From: Candidatus Staskawiczbacteria bacterium RIFCSPHIGHO2_02_FULL_34_10
GTDB lineage: Bacteria; Patescibacteriota; Minisyncoccia; Minisyncoccales; Staskawiczbacteraceae
Assembly: GCA_001821915.1 (NCBI GenBank)
Contig: MHOR01000030.1
Coordinates: forward strand, 1-5,147
Direction: 5' to 3'
DNA length: 5,147 bases
A program made the position numbers and the translations under genes. A model generated the notes under the pieces. The model did not search any database. It had not been told where the DNA came from and saw nothing but the letters and a program-made list of their open reading frames with translations. Shown piece after piece: positions 1-5,147 of the stretch (position 1 is its first letter; every line of letters starts with the position of its first letter).

Positions 1-52
1 AAATTTGGCGGTCAAAATTGCATTTCGTAATTCAGAGTATCAAAATATAGAG

Positions 53-77
53 TTAAGCAAGAACCGTTCTTGCTTAA
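53..77. repeat. REP-like perfect palindrome upstream of the RAYT gene
   Basis: Two 12-base arms, TTAAGCAAGAAC and its exact reverse complement, flank a single central C at position 65, giving a perfect 25-bp inverted repeat. The same 25 bases occur at 819-843, on the other side of the transposase gene. A palindrome on each side of a Y1-family HUH transposase is the arrangement of REP/RAYT (REPtron) systems, in which the enzyme recognises and cuts at folded single-stranded REP hairpins. The palindrome is seen directly; its role as transposase substrate is inferred. Its right arm also contains the probable -35 box of the transposase gene. Confidence 0.85.
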
Positions 78-98
78 TTGTTAGTTGGTTGGTATACT
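70..98 (+). promoter_or_regulatory. Promoter of the RAYT gene, -35 box inside the palindrome
   Basis: A -35-like TTGCTT (70-75) lies 17 bases before a -10-like TATACT (93-98). The -10 ends only 7 bases before the ATG at 106, so transcription should start at or next to the start codon, giving a leaderless mRNA. No Shine-Dalgarno sequence precedes the ATG, which agrees with this. An overlapping TATAAT (98-103) is closer to consensus but would place the start inside the gene. The -35 lies in the right arm of the palindrome, so binding or folding there could block polymerase. Boxes are seen; activity is inferred. Confidence 0.6.
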
Positions 99-105
99 AT
101 AATAT

Positions 106-783
106 ATGTTACGCAAAAACCCATTTATTACCGGCGAATATTATCATATATACAATCTTGGCATAGATAAACGCATTATTTTCAAATCAAAAAAAGATTA
201 TGAACGTTTTATAATGCTTTTACATGTTTCAAATTCTAATAAACAATTTTTTCGCCTTGATAATCTAATTAATCAACAACATAAAAAATTTAACCAAATT
301 TTGATATTAGAAAAAAATGAACCACTTATATCCATTGGTGCATGGTGTCTTATGCCAAATCATTTTCATCTTATGGTTAAACAAGAAGTAGATGGCGGTA
401 TTACTAGATTTATGAGAAAGATAGGCGTAGGATATTCAATGTTTTTTAATATTAAATATCAAAGAAACGGATCTTTATTTGGTGGTTTATTTAAATCAAA
501 ATTAATTGGGGATGATGATAATTATATGAGGCAATTATTTGGCTACATTCATATTAACCCGCTGGATATAGAATTTCCTGGTTGGAAAGATAAAATTAAA
601 AAAGCGCCAAATGATATGAAAAAATTCTTGTCAGTATATCCATATTCCAGTTACTTAGATTATATTGGGGAAGATAGGGTAGAGAAAAATATAATTAATT
701 CAGAAAATTTCCCCGTTTATTTTCAAAATGCTCAATCATTCGAAGATTTTATTGGGGATTATTTAGTTAACGACCCCAAGTAA
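106..783 (+). CDS. REP-associated tyrosine transposase (Y1/HUH family, RAYT-like)
   Basis: This 225-aa protein belongs to the Y1 transposase family (IS200/IS605 TnpA and REP-associated RAYT relatives), single-strand DNA endonucleases that form a 5'-phosphotyrosine link with DNA. The N-terminal YYHIYNLGIDKRIIF (residues 12-26) is typical of the chromosomal branch. The metal-binding HUH-type motif is PNHFHLMV, with H86 and H88. The likely catalytic tyrosine is Y147 in GYIHINPL, matching by position and context the DYIYINP tyrosine of E. coli TnpA-REP as I recall that sequence. All key residues are present and the frame is intact, so it may be active. No accessory TnpB lies in the window. The ATG at 106 is chosen because the family motif starts at once after it and a promoter lies immediately upstream. 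The TAA stop is the first three bases of a downstream repeat unit. Sampled lines are 20-23% GC, lower than the neighbouring ligase gene. It probably spreads its palindromes rather than a classical insertion sequence. Confidence 0.9.
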   Translation: MLRKNPFITGEYYHIYNLGIDKRIIFKSKKDYERFIMLLHVSNSNKQFFRLDNLINQQHKKFNQILILEKNEPLISIGAWCLMPNHFHLMVKQEVDGGITRFMRKIGVGYSMFFNIKYQRNGSLFGGLFKSKLIGDDDNYMRQLFGYIHINPLDIEFPGWKDKIKKAPNDMKKFLSVYPYSSYLDYIGEDRVEKNIINSENFPVYFQNAQSFEDFIGDYLVNDPK

Positions 784-870
784 GCAAGAACAGTAAGCAA
801 TACTAAGCAAGAACAACTTTAAGCAAGAACCGTTCTTGCTTAAAGTTGTTCTTGCTTAAAGTTCTAGTTA
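781..870. repeat. Cluster of REP-like units downstream of the RAYT gene
   Basis: The unit TAAGCAAGAAC occurs at 781-791, 804-814 and 820-830, with a degenerate copy TAAGCAATAC at 794-803. Inverted copies GTTCTTGCTTA lie at 832-842 and 848-858, and a decayed GTTCTAGTTA at 861-870. The cluster therefore holds four units facing one way and three the other, arranged around a centre at 831. It fills nearly the whole gap between the convergent transposase and ligase genes. Multiple REP copies in opposite orientation are known as BIME-like clusters in enterobacteria; the comparison here is by arrangement only. Confidence 0.85.
804..858. repeat. Perfect 55-bp palindrome, possible bidirectional 3'-end hairpin
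   Basis: The 27 bases at 804-830 are the exact reverse complement of 832-858, around a single C at 831. The inner 25 bp (819-843) repeat the upstream palindrome at 53-77; the outer part adds another unit and an AACT/AGTT spacer on each side. In RNA it would fold to a stem of about 26 bp with a three-base loop from either strand. It lies between convergent genes, where a bidirectional terminator would be expected, but no T-run follows it on either side, so it is not a canonical intrinsic terminator. It could protect 3' ends, be cut by RNase III, or serve as a transposase substrate. Confidence 0.85.
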
Positions 871-889
871 TATGGTAAAATGGTAATAA

Positions 890-3481
890 TTATTGTTGCG
901 TTTCGCGCAAGTATCGTTCCCAATATTCCGAAGGCAATGTTTGTATTAATTCTTCCATTCCTGCTTTTGAGGGGGGATTTAACTGTATCAATTGAACAGC
1001 TCTTAAATAGGTCAGCTCGTACTCTTTTAATTGGTGGTGGATTAAAATGAGGTATGAAAGGTATTCGGTGTTTTTGGGGTCGTTATTAAATAGTTGAAGA
1101 TAAATGGCACGAGCCTTGGAAAGCTCTTGTTTTGGGCCTGGTTTAAAGTAAATGAAAGCCAATGATGAGTTTAATATTGGGTCATTGGGTCTTTTGCCAA
1201 GCAATAACTTGATAAAAGTCAAGGTTTCCGGATTGTCGGGTTGAAGGTTGAAAACTTTTATTGCGGTTAGTCCCGCTTTTTCGTAGTCTCCGGCTTTGTC
1301 GTATAAAAAGGCAAGCGTGGCATAGTAACTGGCAGCAGCAACGGGATATAGTGTTTCATCTAGTGTGCTAAATTTTTGGTAGGCCGCCAACGCATAAGGC
1401 CAATTCTTTTGGCTCATATAGGCAACAGCTAATTGCTTATACATTGGGTTATAATTATAACTGTTGGCGATTGCTAAATCTATATTTTTTTTGCCATTTT
1501 CTTGGTCTCCTAAAAATATTTGCGCAAGGCCTAATTGAAAGTAACATTCACCAAATCGCGAGTCTATGGCAATACAATCTTGGCCTATTTTTTTCATTGT
1601 AAGATAGTCTTGCGCTATCAAATAACTTTTTCCCATTTCCGCTAATGCTTCTTGCCGCCCGGGGCTTAACTGGATCGCCGTTTGAAGTTGACCTATTGCT
1701 TCTTTAACTAGCGCTTTTTTACTGTCAGCGTTTTCTTCTCTGGCAGCCAATACATTGGTGAAGCCACCCATAAAAACCCAAATCCTTGAAAATTTTGGCT
1801 GGGCATCAGCGGCTGTTTTTAGCAAATGAACCACTTGTTGAGAGTATTCTACTTCTTTTTCGGGTTCCATAAAAGCGCAACTTTTTACAATATCAGAATA
1901 TAGTAAAATTGCATACGGTTTTATAATGCCTAATTTGTCCCATTTATCGTTATTTAATATATTAAATGTCTGTTTACAGTGCCTTCGCGATGCTAAATTT
2001 TTAATATAAGCTATTTTTTCATTAAGGTATAAGGGCTTTATGTTCCAAAACCATAGAAACATAACCACTATTGCAAGGTAAGTAAAAACCAGCGATTTTT
2101 TATTAAAAAACACATTCTTGGGAGGCAAGAGAACTATCTTTTCTTTACTAAAATAAATTAGATAAAAGGAATAACCAATAAAGAAAAAGGAAATCACATA
2201 AGTCGCGAAACTGTCAAAGTTGAAAAAAAGCACGATAAGATACCCGATAAACATAGCCTGGACTCCATGGATTTTTATCGTGTTGTCAGTATAGTAGTCG
2301 TCTTTTTTTTGGGATTTTTTTGTTTGCCCCAGTTTCCAAAAAAGTATCACCCAAAAAGCTATATATAATACTAAGGAGAATATGCCAGAACTTACCAAAA
2401 TATCCAAAAGGATATTATGTGGCCTGTCCCACAATAGCACCGGGTGGCTGAAGGGGACGGGGTTATAGTATTTTTCAAAACCGATATAAAAGTTTTCCGG
2501 ACCCCAGCCTAAGATAGGCTTATCTCCTACAGCTTCCAGTGTCATGTTCCAAATCGGGAGCCTTACCCCCAAAATATCCATGGTAATTTTTTGTATGGAT
2601 ACGCGATTGGCTATTACTTTTAAGATGTTGTTTTTTTCTCCTAATTGCGGGAAAAAGTTAAAAAGTAAAACAACAAGAATGGACAATAATAGCAGACTAG
2701 CGGCGACGATTTTGAGCATTTTATATTTTTTAGGATAGGGATACCATAAGAAAAAGTACAAAAATCCGGTCAGTAATCCAAGATACCCCGCCCTTGAACC
2801 GGAAATTAAAATCGTAAAAACAAATAGAAGAAATAATGCCCCGTATAATAGTTTTTGTTTCTTACTCTGTTTTTGGATGAAAAATGTAAAGGATAAAAAC
2901 GATAAAAAAATCATATACATTGCCAAAATGGTAGAATTACCAAGGAATGACGGAGTTGACCCGCTTTCGAATGAAATAAATACGTTTTTTAAAAGATTAA
3001 AGTATTGCACAATGGCCAATGCCGATGCTAAAAACCCCGTGGCAAATAAAATACGAAACAATTTTTCCCACTGGTTTTTATTAATAAAAATAGTCAAAAG
3101 AACGGAAAAAATAAAGAAAAATAAAAGGTTCAGCACACCTCCAGACCTTGTGGGCGATCCAAACATGCTAAAGCTGACATCTTGTGAAAATAAGGTTGAT
3201 AGGATTACGGTTGTAAAAAATCCTCCAAGAAGCAGTATGGGAAGATACACAGACTTGTCCCATATTGGCAACGAGACAGAAAGATTTTTTTTATAAAAAA
3301 ATTTAAAAATCAGGAAAGAAACTAGGGCGGTTATAATAACTCTAAATAAAATTGACCTTGTCCAATCAGAAGGCTGGAAGTTCGGCGGAAGGACTATTAT
3401 AGGTAAAAATAAAATAACGCCAATAGTCCAAAAGAACCAAGGATGTGAATTTTCTTTAGTATGGGCGAGGTTGTTTTTCAT
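890..3481 (-). CDS. O-antigen ligase-like (Wzy_C) membrane protein with C-terminal TPR repeats
   Basis: This 863-aa protein joins an O-antigen ligase/polymerase-type membrane domain to a soluble helical-repeat half. Residues 1-480 contain roughly a dozen hydrophobic segments (e.g. 14-32, 44-62, 78-97, 183-202, 257-275, 359-383, 463-480). Signature motifs of the WaaL/Wzy/PglL superfamily are visible: SGSRAGYLGLL (227-237, R230), GVRLPIW (305-311), PILGWGPENF (322-331) and RPHNILLDILVSSG (353-366) with the conserved H355. Family members transfer a lipid-linked glycan to an acceptor (lipid, glycan or protein) on the outer face of the membrane. Residues 590-835 look like divergent TPR units, for example around ALAEMGKSYLIAQDY, CYFQLGLAQIFLGD and ATLAFLYDKAGDYEKA, probably extracytoplasmic and binding an acceptor or partner. 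The ATG at 3481 is chosen because a good promoter ends 8 bases before it. The acceptor cannot be read from sequence, and a polymerase role is possible. Confidence 0.85.
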   Translation of the reverse strand: MKNNLAHTKENSHPWFFWTIGVILFLPIIVLPPNFQPSDWTRSILFRVIITALVSFLIFKFFYKKNLSVSLPIWDKSVYLPILLLGGFFTTVILSTLFSQDVSFSMFGSPTRSGGVLNLLFFFIFSVLLTIFINKNQWEKLFRILFATGFLASALAIVQYFNLLKNVFISFESGSTPSFLGNSTILAMYMIFLSFLSFTFFIQKQSKKQKLLYGALFLLFVFTILISGSRAGYLGLLTGFLYFFLWYPYPKKYKMLKIVAASLLLLSILVVLLFNFFPQLGEKNNILKVIANRVSIQKITMDILGVRLPIWNMTLEAVGDKPILGWGPENFYIGFEKYYNPVPFSHPVLLWDRPHNILLDILVSSGIFSLVLYIAFWVILFWKLGQTKKSQKKDDYYTDNTIKIHGVQAMFIGYLIVLFFNFDSFATYVISFFFIGYSFYLIYFSKEKIVLLPPKNVFFNKKSLVFTYLAIVVMFLWFWNIKPLYLNEKIAYIKNLASRRHCKQTFNILNNDKWDKLGIIKPYAILLYSDIVKSCAFMEPEKEVEYSQQVVHLLKTAADAQPKFSRIWVFMGGFTNVLAAREENADSKKALVKEAIGQLQTAIQLSPGRQEALAEMGKSYLIAQDYLTMKKIGQDCIAIDSRFGECYFQLGLAQIFLGDQENGKKNIDLAIANSYNYNPMYKQLAVAYMSQKNWPYALAAYQKFSTLDETLYPVAAASYYATLAFLYDKAGDYEKAGLTAIKVFNLQPDNPETLTFIKLLLGKRPNDPILNSSLAFIYFKPGPKQELSKARAIYLQLFNNDPKNTEYLSYLILIHHQLKEYELTYLRAVQLIQLNPPSKAGMEELIQTLPSEYWERYLRETQQ

Positions 3482-3489
3482 GTTTATTT

Positions 3490-3518
3490 ATGATACAAAG
3501 AAAGTATTAAAAAAGCAA
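3490..3518 (-). promoter_or_regulatory. Promoter of the ligase gene, near-leaderless
   Basis: Reading the minus strand, TTGCTT (3518-3513) is followed after exactly 17 bases by TATCAT (3495-3490), and the ATG begins 8 bases later at 3481. The predicted transcription start is within one or two bases of the start codon, and there is no Shine-Dalgarno sequence. The -35 hexamer and spacing are the same as for the transposase promoter at 70-98, which supports both calls. Activity is inferred. Confidence 0.6.
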
Positions 3519-3574
3519 TTTTAGTTTATTGAAAAAATAATAATAAAGTCAGGGTATTTTAATCTATATGAAAG

Positions 3575-3585
3575 TATGATATTAT
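3575..3585 (+). promoter_or_regulatory. Weak candidate -10 region for the HNH-fusion operon
   Basis: The segment holds two overlapping -10-like hexamers, TATGAT (3575-3580) and TATTAT (3580-3585), placed 11 and 6 bases before the ATG at 3592. Either would give a very short or absent leader, as at the other two gene starts, and no Shine-Dalgarno sequence is present. No convincing -35 box is found 16-18 bases upstream of either hexamer, so this is weaker than the other two promoters. Confidence 0.3.
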
Positions 3586-3591
3586 TATATA

Positions 3592-4605
3592 ATGGAAAAG
3601 GAAAAAGTTTGTAAGAATTGCGGGAATAGATTTAATCCAGTACAATGGAACCAATTTTATTGTGGTTCAAAAACTAATAAAATTGGGTGTTCTTATAAGA
3701 TGCATATTAAAAAGAGTACTGATTACAACCGCATACATAATAAAGAATATATGAAAAATTACATAAAAAAGTGGATGAAACAACAAAGAAAAGATAATAC
3801 AGATTATGCCATAAGACAAAGAAAGTTAAAAAGAGAATATGCTAAAAGATTAGATAAAAAAGAAATTATAAAAAATTGGAGGCATAGGAATATTAAAAAA
3901 ATACTTTTATGGAATAGAAAAAGACTGTTAGCGAAAAAAGGAGTTATTGGCACTCATACAAATGAAGAATGGGAGTATCTTAAAAGATATTATGATTTTA
4001 GATGTGTTAAATGTAGTGTGACTGAGGGCGAATTAAAAGAAATATGGGAAGGAACTAGTTTTAATAAACTGACAAAAGATCATATTGTTCCAATATCAAG
4101 AGGCGGTACAGATTATATTTGGAATATTCAACCGTTGTGTATTACCTGTAATTCCAAAAAACATAAAATAAAAAATGAAAAAATAGTAGTTGTTTCTATG
4201 GGTGCAGATCCAATACATATTGGACACCTTCGTCACATCGCTGATGCTAAAAAACTAGGAGACAGACTGATAGTTATTTTGAATAATGATAATTGGTTAA
4301 AAAATAAGAAAGGATATGTTTTTATGCCAGAGAACGAAAGAGCCCAGATAATCATGGCTGTGAGGGGAGTTGACGGAGTTATTTTAACAAAGCATACATT
4401 AGGTGATAAAAATCGATCTGTGGCAAGAGAATTAGAAATAATAAAACCTGATATTTTTGCCAAAGGAGGTGATCGGAATTTTGACAACTTGCCCGAGAGT
4501 GAAAAAAAGGTGTGCTGCGAATTCAGTATCCGGGTGGTCAATAATGTGGGTGGGGGCAAGGTTCAAAGTTCCTCTGGACTATTGGGTAAAGTTAAGGTTA
4601 AATAG
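3592..4605 (+). CDS. Fusion: zinc-finger HNH endonuclease module + cytidylyltransferase-like domain
   Basis: This 337-aa reading frame joins two unrelated domains. Residues 7-33 have cysteines C7, C10, C24 and C33 that could bind zinc; residues about 40-115 are very basic and probably contact DNA. Residues 122-191 form an HNH nuclease of the homing type: CxxC at 138-141, TKDHIVPISRGG (161-172) with D163/H164, N178, then LCITCN (182-187). From about K197 comes a complete RfaE2/TagD-type nucleotidyltransferase: IVVVS strand, HIGH at 209-212, LIVILNNDNWLKNKKGYVFM (226-245), IKPDIFAKGGDR (284-295) and QSSSGLL (325-331). Such domains activate a sugar or polyol phosphate with CTP or ATP; the substrate cannot be told. 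Sampled GC is about 23% in the basic linker (3721-3900) and 42% in most of the transferase (4321-4560), so the nuclease part looks acquired. It precedes a methyltransferase gene by 11 bases, in a probable operon. Both domains keep their motifs, but whether one protein is made in the cell is unknown. Confidence 0.85.
   Translation: MEKEKVCKNCGNRFNPVQWNQFYCGSKTNKIGCSYKMHIKKSTDYNRIHNKEYMKNYIKKWMKQQRKDNTDYAIRQRKLKREYAKRLDKKEIIKNWRHRNIKKILLWNRKRLLAKKGVIGTHTNEEWEYLKRYYDFRCVKCSVTEGELKEIWEGTSFNKLTKDHIVPISRGGTDYIWNIQPLCITCNSKKHKIKNEKIVVVSMGADPIHIGHLRHIADAKKLGDRLIVILNNDNWLKNKKGYVFMPENERAQIIMAVRGVDGVILTKHTLGDKNRSVARELEIIKPDIFAKGGDRNFDNLPESEKKVCCEFSIRVVNNVGGGKVQSSSGLLGKVKVK
4175..4186 (+). other. Out-of-frame relic start (ATG-A6-TAG) at the fusion joint
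   Basis: At the joint of the two domains the DNA reads ATG AAAAAA TAG. The ATG (4175-4177) is one base out of frame with the fusion and meets the TAG (4184-4186) after two lysine codons. With one extra A in the run (4178-4183) it would read MKKIVVVSMGADPIHIGH, a normal N-terminus for this transferase family. With one A fewer, the nuclease frame would stop here at TAG. The site looks like the former start of a separate transferase gene that a one-base change brought into frame with the HNH gene. It may also be a slippage site, or a homopolymer length error in the assembly. Confidence 0.5.
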
Positions 4606-4616
4606 TTATTCTTATT

Positions 4617-5147
4617 ATGGAAGTAAAAAAATGTCCAATATGTAATTTTAAGGATGCATCGTTTTTTGCCGAAAGGGATAAAAGCACTTTTTTAAAATGT
4701 GATAATTGTAACTTAGTGTTTATGGATCCACTGCCAGACACCAAGGAGCTTGTTGATAATTTCTATTCAAAAGAATCTGGGTATCATTCCCAATTAATCA
4801 AGGATTTAAGAAAAGTAAGAAAATATAGTAAAAAGTTTATAGGTGTTATTGATACATTAACTCGTTTTGGAATAACTGGTAATTTGCTGGATGTGGGTTG
4901 CGCTAATGGGGAATTTCTATTTTTGGCAAAGCGCCATGGATTTAGTGTCTATGGCGTTGAAGCCAATGCATATACCGCAGATATCGCAATTAATAATGGG
5001 CTGCGTGTTTTTAACGGATATTTAGAGGGGGCAAATTTTACAGATAATTATTTTTCTGTAATATATCTAGGGGACATTATTGAGCATGTTACTGATCCGG
5101 TTGCTTTACTGAAAGAGTGCAAGAGAATATTGAAAAAGGATGGAATA
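4617..5147 (+). CDS. Zinc-ribbon class I SAM-dependent methyltransferase (partial, 3' end beyond window)
   Basis: The first 177 codons are present and the frame is still open at the window edge. An N-terminal zinc ribbon is formed by CPIC (6-9) and CDNC (28-31), followed by a helical linker and a Rossmann-fold methyltransferase of the Methyltransf_23/UbiE-like type. Motif I, which binds S-adenosylmethionine, is LLDVGCANGEF (90-100); the acidic end of the second strand is VYGVEAN with E115; the motif IV region is VIYLGDIIEHVTDP (148-161), and LKECKRILKKDG begins the next helix. Zinc-ribbon methyltransferases of this kind are common in surface polysaccharide clusters and methylate sugars or their precursors, which fits the ligase and transferase nearby; the real substrate is unknown. 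The ATG at 4617 is chosen because MEVKKCPICN starts the zinc ribbon directly. No Shine-Dalgarno sequence is seen, so translation may be coupled to the upstream gene. Confidence 0.85.
   Translation, partial: MEVKKCPICNFKDASFFAERDKSTFLKCDNCNLVFMDPLPDTKELVDNFYSKESGYHSQLIKDLRKVRKYSKKFIGVIDTLTRFGITGNLLDVGCANGEFLFLAKRHGFSVYGVEANAYTADIAINNGLRVFNGYLEGANFTDNYFSVIYLGDIIEHVTDPVALLKECKRILKKDGI

Noticed and set aside
1..52. Tail of an upstream gene at the left edge
   Set aside because: Two plus frames stop at 28-30 and 48-50 and the third stays open past the palindrome, but none gives a recognisable sequence, so no gene end can be supported.
804..858. Canonical rho-independent terminator
   Set aside because: The stem is strong, but its arms are AT-rich and no T-run follows on either strand. 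I kept it as a palindrome with only a possible 3'-end role.
781..870. CRISPR array
   Set aside because: Units are only about 11 bases, occur in both orientations and are separated by 0-5 bases. There are no spacers of CRISPR length and no cas genes.
2544..2738. 64-codon plus-strand open frame inside the ligase gene
   Set aside because: It lies wholly within the minus-strand ligase gene, over its well-supported WaaL motif and membrane region, and shows no domain or start signal of its own.
2877..3296. 139-codon plus-strand open frame opposite the N-terminal membrane part of the ligase gene
   Set aside because: Long open frames opposite AT-rich membrane-protein genes are common. The translation shows no recognisable motif, and the opposite frame has clear membrane segments.
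3592..4176. Group I or II intron carrying the HNH gene
   Set aside because: The HNH frame runs directly into the transferase, and I see no intron-like RNA structure or splice-site context in the short upstream region. A fusion explains the sequence more simply.
4233..4559. 108-codon minus-strand open frame opposite the transferase domain
   Set aside because: It is antisense to conserved transferase motifs and has no family features.
4457..4645. 62-codon plus-strand open frame across the fusion-methyltransferase junction
   Set aside because: It overlaps the conserved C-terminal part of the transferase and the zinc-ribbon start of the methyltransferase in another frame.

Overview
This is an AT-rich bacterial window. 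The protein families, the lack of Shine-Dalgarno sequences and -10 boxes lying almost against start codons fit a Patescibacteria (CPR, e.g. Parcubacteria or Microgenomates) genome. That lineage is inferred from gene style; no rRNA or marker gene is present. The genes read with the standard bacterial code.

Layout: (1) 53-870 is a REP/RAYT-type unit. A Y1-family HUH transposase-like gene (106-783, +) has a perfect 25-bp palindrome just upstream (53-77). Downstream, a cluster of the same repeat unit includes a perfect 55-bp palindrome (804-858). The upstream palindrome appears to supply the -35 box of the transposase gene, and the gene's stop codon is the first three bases of the downstream cluster. 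(2) 890-3481 (-) encodes an 863-aa O-antigen-ligase-like (Wzy_C) membrane protein with a TPR-like C-terminal half. It is convergent with the transposase gene. (3) 3482-3591 is a 110-bp divergent intergenic region with a good promoter for the ligase gene and a weaker candidate for the rightward genes. (4) 3592-4605 (+) is the most unusual gene. A zinc-finger plus HNH endonuclease module of about 195 residues is fused in frame to a complete cytidylyltransferase-like (RfaE2/TagD-type) domain of about 140 residues. The join falls at ATG-AAAAAA-TAG, which looks like the former start of the nucleotidyltransferase gene, one base out of frame. (5) 4617 to the window edge (+) is the first 177 codons of a zinc-ribbon SAM-dependent methyltransferase, 11 bases after the fusion gene.

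Taken together, the ligase, the sugar-nucleotide-type nucleotidyltransferase and the methyltransferase look like part of a cell-surface glycan locus (inference). Two mobile-type sequences seem to have entered it: the RAYT with its palindromes, and the HNH module. By hand count on sampled lines both are about 20-25% GC, against about 42% for most of the nucleotidyltransferase part of the fusion and 35-50% in sampled parts of the ligase gene. The best candidate for something undescribed is the HNH-nucleotidyltransferase fusion and its out-of-frame, A-run hinge. The second is the palindrome that appears to carry promoter and 3'-end functions for its own transposase.
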